Assembly (NCBI GenBank): GCA_903877165.1
Contig: CAIRCU010000025.1
Coordinates: 1 to 33,437 of the forward strand
Length of the DNA stretch: 33,437 nt
Reading direction: 5' to 3'
From: Methanobacteriota archaeon
Lineage (GTDB): Archaea; Thermoplasmatota; E2; DHVEG-1
The first letter of the stretch is position 1. The number at the start of each line of letters is the position of its first letter. Shown here piece after piece: positions 30,754 through 33,437 of the stretch. The position numbers and the translations under genes were made by a program. Below the pieces are notes generated by a model that saw only the letters and a program-made list of their open reading frames with translations, did no database searches and was not told where the DNA came from.

Positions 30754-32814
30754 ATGGATTTTTTCCCGTACACCTTGCGCCCGTACCAACGCGACATCAT
30801 GGACCGCATCACGCAGTCCCTACAGCAGCGGCAGCCATTCATCTTCGAATCAGGCACCGGGTCCGGCAAGACCGTCTGCACGCTTGCCGCCTGCCTCACC
30901 TACGCCCTCGCCAACAAGAAACGGATCGTGTACACCACCCGGACCAACGCCCAACAGCAGCAAGTCATCCGCGAACTGCGCACCATCCGCGACCACACCA
31001 AGGACGCCCGCCTCATCGGCGTCGGCCTCCAAGGACGCGCCAACCTCTGCCTCCTCGCCCACACCGACCCCGAAGTCGAACACGCCACCGCCGAGGAGCT
31101 CTCCCGGTTCTGCTCATATCAAAAAAAACTCACCCACACCACCAAAGACAAAGGCTGCCCGTACTACAGACGCCTCCAAGAACAGACGACAGCGGTCGAG
31201 AAACTCCTCACCTGGACCAAACACCACATACCCACCGCGGAGGAGTTCCGCACCGCCTGCGCCGACGCAACCCTCTGCCCCTACGAAGTCAACAAACTCC
31301 TCATCCCCGACGCTCTCCTCGTCATCGTCCCCTACGTCTACATCTTCGATAAAACCATCCGCATTAAACTCTTCGACTGGCTGTCCGTCGCCGAGGACGA
31401 CGTCATCCTGGTCGTGGACGAGGCGCACAACCTCCCCGACTACCTCCGCGAACTGTACAGCGCGCAGCTCACCACCTATATGCTGACCAGCTGCCTTGCC
31501 GAAATCGAACGCTACGGCGACCCGACCCTCGCGGACGGCCGCGTCCCCGCCAGCAGATTCTGCCGTTGCATCCTGGACATCATCACGGACCTGCGCGACA
31601 CCTACGTCTACAACCTCATGGAAGGCGAAGTTCGAACATCCTTAGAAAAAACCGACGCGTTCATCCCATCCTACGAAGTCGAAACCGAGCTGCTCAGCAG
31701 ACTCACCATCACCAGCCACACCCTCAATGCCATCACCCATGACCTCATCGCCTACGGCGAAAAGATCCAGGAATACCGCCAGAAATCAGGCAAACTCCCC
31801 CGCTCGTACCTCCATAAACTCGGCCTGCTCTTGCAATTCTGGACCACTATCGAAATGGACCAGTACATCAAACTCGTCGTCGACGCCGCCCAAGGAAAAA
31901 ACCCCCGCATCGAAGCCTACTGCCTCGACCCCTCGGTCGGCAGCGAGATCTTCGCCGAAGTACACAGCTCCATCCACATGTCCGGCACCCTCGAGCCGCT
32001 CACCGAATACCGCGACTCGTTAGGACTTCCACCCACAACGCCACTCGCCAATTACCCCTCACCCTTCCCCAAAGAAAACCGAAAGATCTTCTACTCTAGA
32101 GACGTTACGACACGCTACGAGGACCTCGCCCGAGACCCCTCGACGCTTTCCCGTCTCTGGGACCACATCACCTCGATTTGCAACACGTTTCCGAAGAACA
32201 CCGCCGTCTTCTTCCCCAGCTTCAACACCATGACGACGTTCCGCAAGAACGGTGGATACCCCGGCATGGCTAGACACCTCTACGTCGAAGACCAAGACAT
32301 GGGACAAGGCGCACTCATGAACCTCGTCTCAAGCTTCCGCGCCAGCGGCTCATCGCAGGGAGCCGCCCTCTTCTCCGTCATGGGTGGTAGGATCAGCGAA
32401 GGCATGGACTTCCCCGCTGAACAGCTCGAGATTGCGGTCATCGTCGGCATCCCGTACCCCAAGCCATCCGCTCGGCAGCGAGGACTCCAGCAGTACTACG
32501 AGGTGAAGTTCGGCAAAGGATTCGAGTATACGGTCCACGCGCCGGCCGCCCGCAAACTCCTGCAGGCCATCGGCCGGCTGATCCGCAACGAAAACGACCG
32601 CGGCGTCGCCGTCATCCTCGACAAACGCGCCCCCCGCTTCCATCAGTTCCTCCCGGAAATGGTCGAATCCACCAACCTCCTAGACGACATCAGCGATTTC
32701 ATGAACGCCCCACACGGACAAGAACACTCCAAGCATCCTGCACGATCGCAGAAGACAAAACCGACGACACCCGCAGCCGAATCCATGAAGAAAAAACGAG
32801 AACGCACACGCTGA
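30754..32814 (+). CDS. xpd: XPD/Rad3-type Fe-S DNA helicase
   Basis: A 686-residue superfamily 2 helicase moving 5' to 3' on DNA. Walker A GTGSGKT is at 34-40. Four cysteines (99, 120, 135, 175) with the spacing of the XPD iron-sulfur cluster lie between motifs Ia and II. DEAH is at 222-225, followed by the Arch domain (about 240-420). Helicase domain 2 has SGTLEPLTEY, FFPSFNTMTTFRK, GGRISEGMDFP and motif VI QAIGRLIRNENDRGVAVILD. The C-terminal 40 residues are a Lys/Arg/Pro-rich tail. AGGTTAGG lies immediately before the ATG; no clear TATA element was found. It is divergent from taw2. Confidence 0.95.
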   Translation: MDFFPYTLRPYQRDIMDRITQSLQQRQPFIFESGTGSGKTVCTLAACLTYALANKKRIVYTTRTNAQQQQVIRELRTIRDHTKDARLIGVGLQGRANLCLLAHTDPEVEHATAEELSRFCSYQKKLTHTTKDKGCPYYRRLQEQTTAVEKLLTWTKHHIPTAEEFRTACADATLCPYEVNKLLIPDALLVIVPYVYIFDKTIRIKLFDWLSVAEDDVILVVDEAHNLPDYLRELYSAQLTTYMLTSCLAEIERYGDPTLADGRVPASRFCRCILDIITDLRDTYVYNLMEGEVRTSLEKTDAFIPSYEVETELLSRLTITSHTLNAITHDLIAYGEKIQEYRQKSGKLPRSYLHKLGLLLQFWTTIEMDQYIKLVVDAAQGKNPRIEAYCLDPSVGSEIFAEVHSSIHMSGTLEPLTEYRDSLGLPPTTPLANYPSPFPKENRKIFYSRDVTTRYEDLARDPSTLSRLWDHITSICNTFPKNTAVFFPSFNTMTTFRKNGGYPGMARHLYVEDQDMGQGALMNLVSSFRASGSSQGAALFSVMGGRISEGMDFPAEQLEIAVIVGIPYPKPSARQRGLQQYYEVKFGKGFEYTVHAPAARKLLQAIGRLIRNENDRGVAVILDKRAPRFHQFLPEMVESTNLLDDISDFMNAPHGQEHSKHPARSQKTKPTTPAAESMKKKRERTR

Positions 32815-32863
32815 CGCCGCCTGTTGTCTACAAAACAGTCTTAAACCGTAAAACGATAACGGA

Positions 32864-32872
32864 TTTTTAAAG
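32864..32872 (+). promoter_or_regulatory. TATA box of carA
   Basis: TTTTTAAAG, 20-28 nt before ATG 32892, predicting a leaderless carA transcript. XPD ends 50 nt upstream. Confidence 0.55.
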
Positions 32873-32891
32873 CCTTTAGGCCGGGGGAGAG

Positions 32892-33437
32892 ATGCAGAGC
32901 CTACCAGGACAACACCGCCCAAGTATTCTTAGACTCAAAGACGGCAGCATCTTCCGCGGGACCTCCTTCGGCGCCCCGATCCCCGCCTCAGGCGAAGTCG
33001 TCTTCAACACCGGGATGATCGGCTATCCCGAGACCCTCACCGACCCCTCCTACCACGGACAGATCCTTGTTCTCACCTATCCCCTCATCGGCAACTACGG
33101 CGTACCAGCACCCACCCGAGACCACGAACTCGTCTCCTGCTTCGAAAGCGACGACATCCACATCGCTGGACTCGTCGTCTCCCGCTACATCGACACGTAC
33201 TCCCACTGGAACGCGGCACAATCCCTCGCCGCATGGCTGCAGGAACACCACATCCCAGCAATCACAGGTATCGACACCCGAGAGCTAACCAAACGGCTCC
33301 GGAAAAAAGGGACCATGCCAGGGACGATCTCAGCCTCAGGGAAACACACCAGGATCTTCGATCCCGCCAAACGAAACCTGGTCGCTGACGTCAGCACCTC
33401 CATCCCAGTCACCTACACACGCGGGAAAAAAACAATA
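32892..33437 (+). CDS. carA: Carbamoyl-phosphate synthase small subunit, N-terminal part (cut by window edge)
   Basis: 182 codons are present, open at the window end. ILRLKDGSIFRGTSFGAPIP, then SGEVVFNTGMIGYPETLTDPS and YHGQILVLTYPLIGNYGVPA, then ITGIDTRELTKRLRKKGTMPG are the conserved N-terminal domain of CarA. It binds the large subunit and delivers ammonia from glutamine for pyrimidine and arginine synthesis. The catalytic glutamine amidotransferase domain would lie beyond the window, where carB is also expected. The start at 32892 is set by the TATA spacing. Confidence 0.95.
   Translation, partial: MQSLPGQHRPSILRLKDGSIFRGTSFGAPIPASGEVVFNTGMIGYPETLTDPSYHGQILVLTYPLIGNYGVPAPTRDHELVSCFESDDIHIAGLVVSRYIDTYSHWNAAQSLAAWLQEHHIPAITGIDTRELTKRLRKKGTMPGTISASGKHTRIFDPAKRNLVADVSTSIPVTYTRGKKTI

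Noticed and set aside
30389-31486. 365-codon plus-strand frame, Ser/Pro/Thr-rich
   Set aside because: It runs across the taw2 promoter and XPD in the wrong phase; low-complexity composition is caused by C-rich codons.
1-33437. CRISPR arrays, rRNA genes or complete insertion sequences
   Set aside because: No regularly spaced repeats, rRNA-like segments, or transposase genes with inverted ends were seen on either strand.

Overview
The window looks like a chromosome segment from a euryarchaeon, most likely a member of Thermoplasmatota. Archaeal hallmarks are the uL15–SecY–AdkA–DUF106–Cmk–Cbf5 gene string, CarS (archaeal ether-lipid synthesis), ribosomal protein eL40, an archaeal/eukaryotic-type ProRS, Fe-S XPD helicase, Tsr3 and a TYW2-type wyosine enzyme, plus TATA-like boxes 22-30 nt upstream of many start codons (leaderless mRNAs). 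The Thermoplasmatota assignment is an inference. It rests on the C-terminal domain of the C25 peptidase, the ArsR-like regulator, and the lack of L34e/L14e genes inside the SecY-to-Cbf5 string.

Layout. 1-3191: a divergent pair of membrane proteases (archaeal signal peptidase cut by the window edge; site-2 protease) and a small unknown protein. 3196-5943 (minus): TrmJ-like methyltransferase, a two-TM protein, ProRS and eL40. 6103-7811: three membrane proteins (DUF2085, an unknown, a PrsW-like). 7946-13390 (plus): two ATPase/permease ABC-2 modules and an ArsB/SLC13-type transporter. One permease carries an extracytoplasmic pentapeptide-like repeat, and one ATPase carries an N-terminal zinc ribbon. 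13391-15073: small genes of low or no recognisability (Cys-rich protein, 98-aa protein, HEAT-repeat protein).

15162-17726 is the most interesting stretch. An acyltransferase-3 gene is broken by one in-frame TGA and runs into a 55-bp perfect duplicate of the 3' part of a tRNA-Ser(GGA) gene. The two copies bracket a 1346-bp remnant of an integrated element. The 5' half of a ribbon-helix-helix/tyrosine-integrase gene lies at one end and the next part of the same gene at the other. Joining the ends through the att repeat restores one reading frame, the signature of an SSV-type integrase that splits its own gene on integration. The catalytic domain has been lost and a secreted-protein gene sits in between.

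17762-22518 (minus) is the tail of the ribosomal/secretion superoperon (L15, SecY, AdkA, DUF106/EMC3-like, Cmk, Cbf5), ending at the tRNA-Ser that served as integration site. 22683-25168 holds a COG2263 RNA methylase, tRNA-Ala(GGC), an ArsR-like regulator, CarS and a zinc-finger protein. 25165-29214 holds an ADP-forming acyl-CoA synthetase alpha-type protein and a large secreted gingipain-type peptidase. 29314-30667 (minus) is a tight pair of two different aminocarboxypropyl transferases (Taw2 for tRNA, Tsr3 for rRNA). XPD and the start of carA close the window. No rRNA genes, CRISPR arrays or complete insertion sequences were seen.
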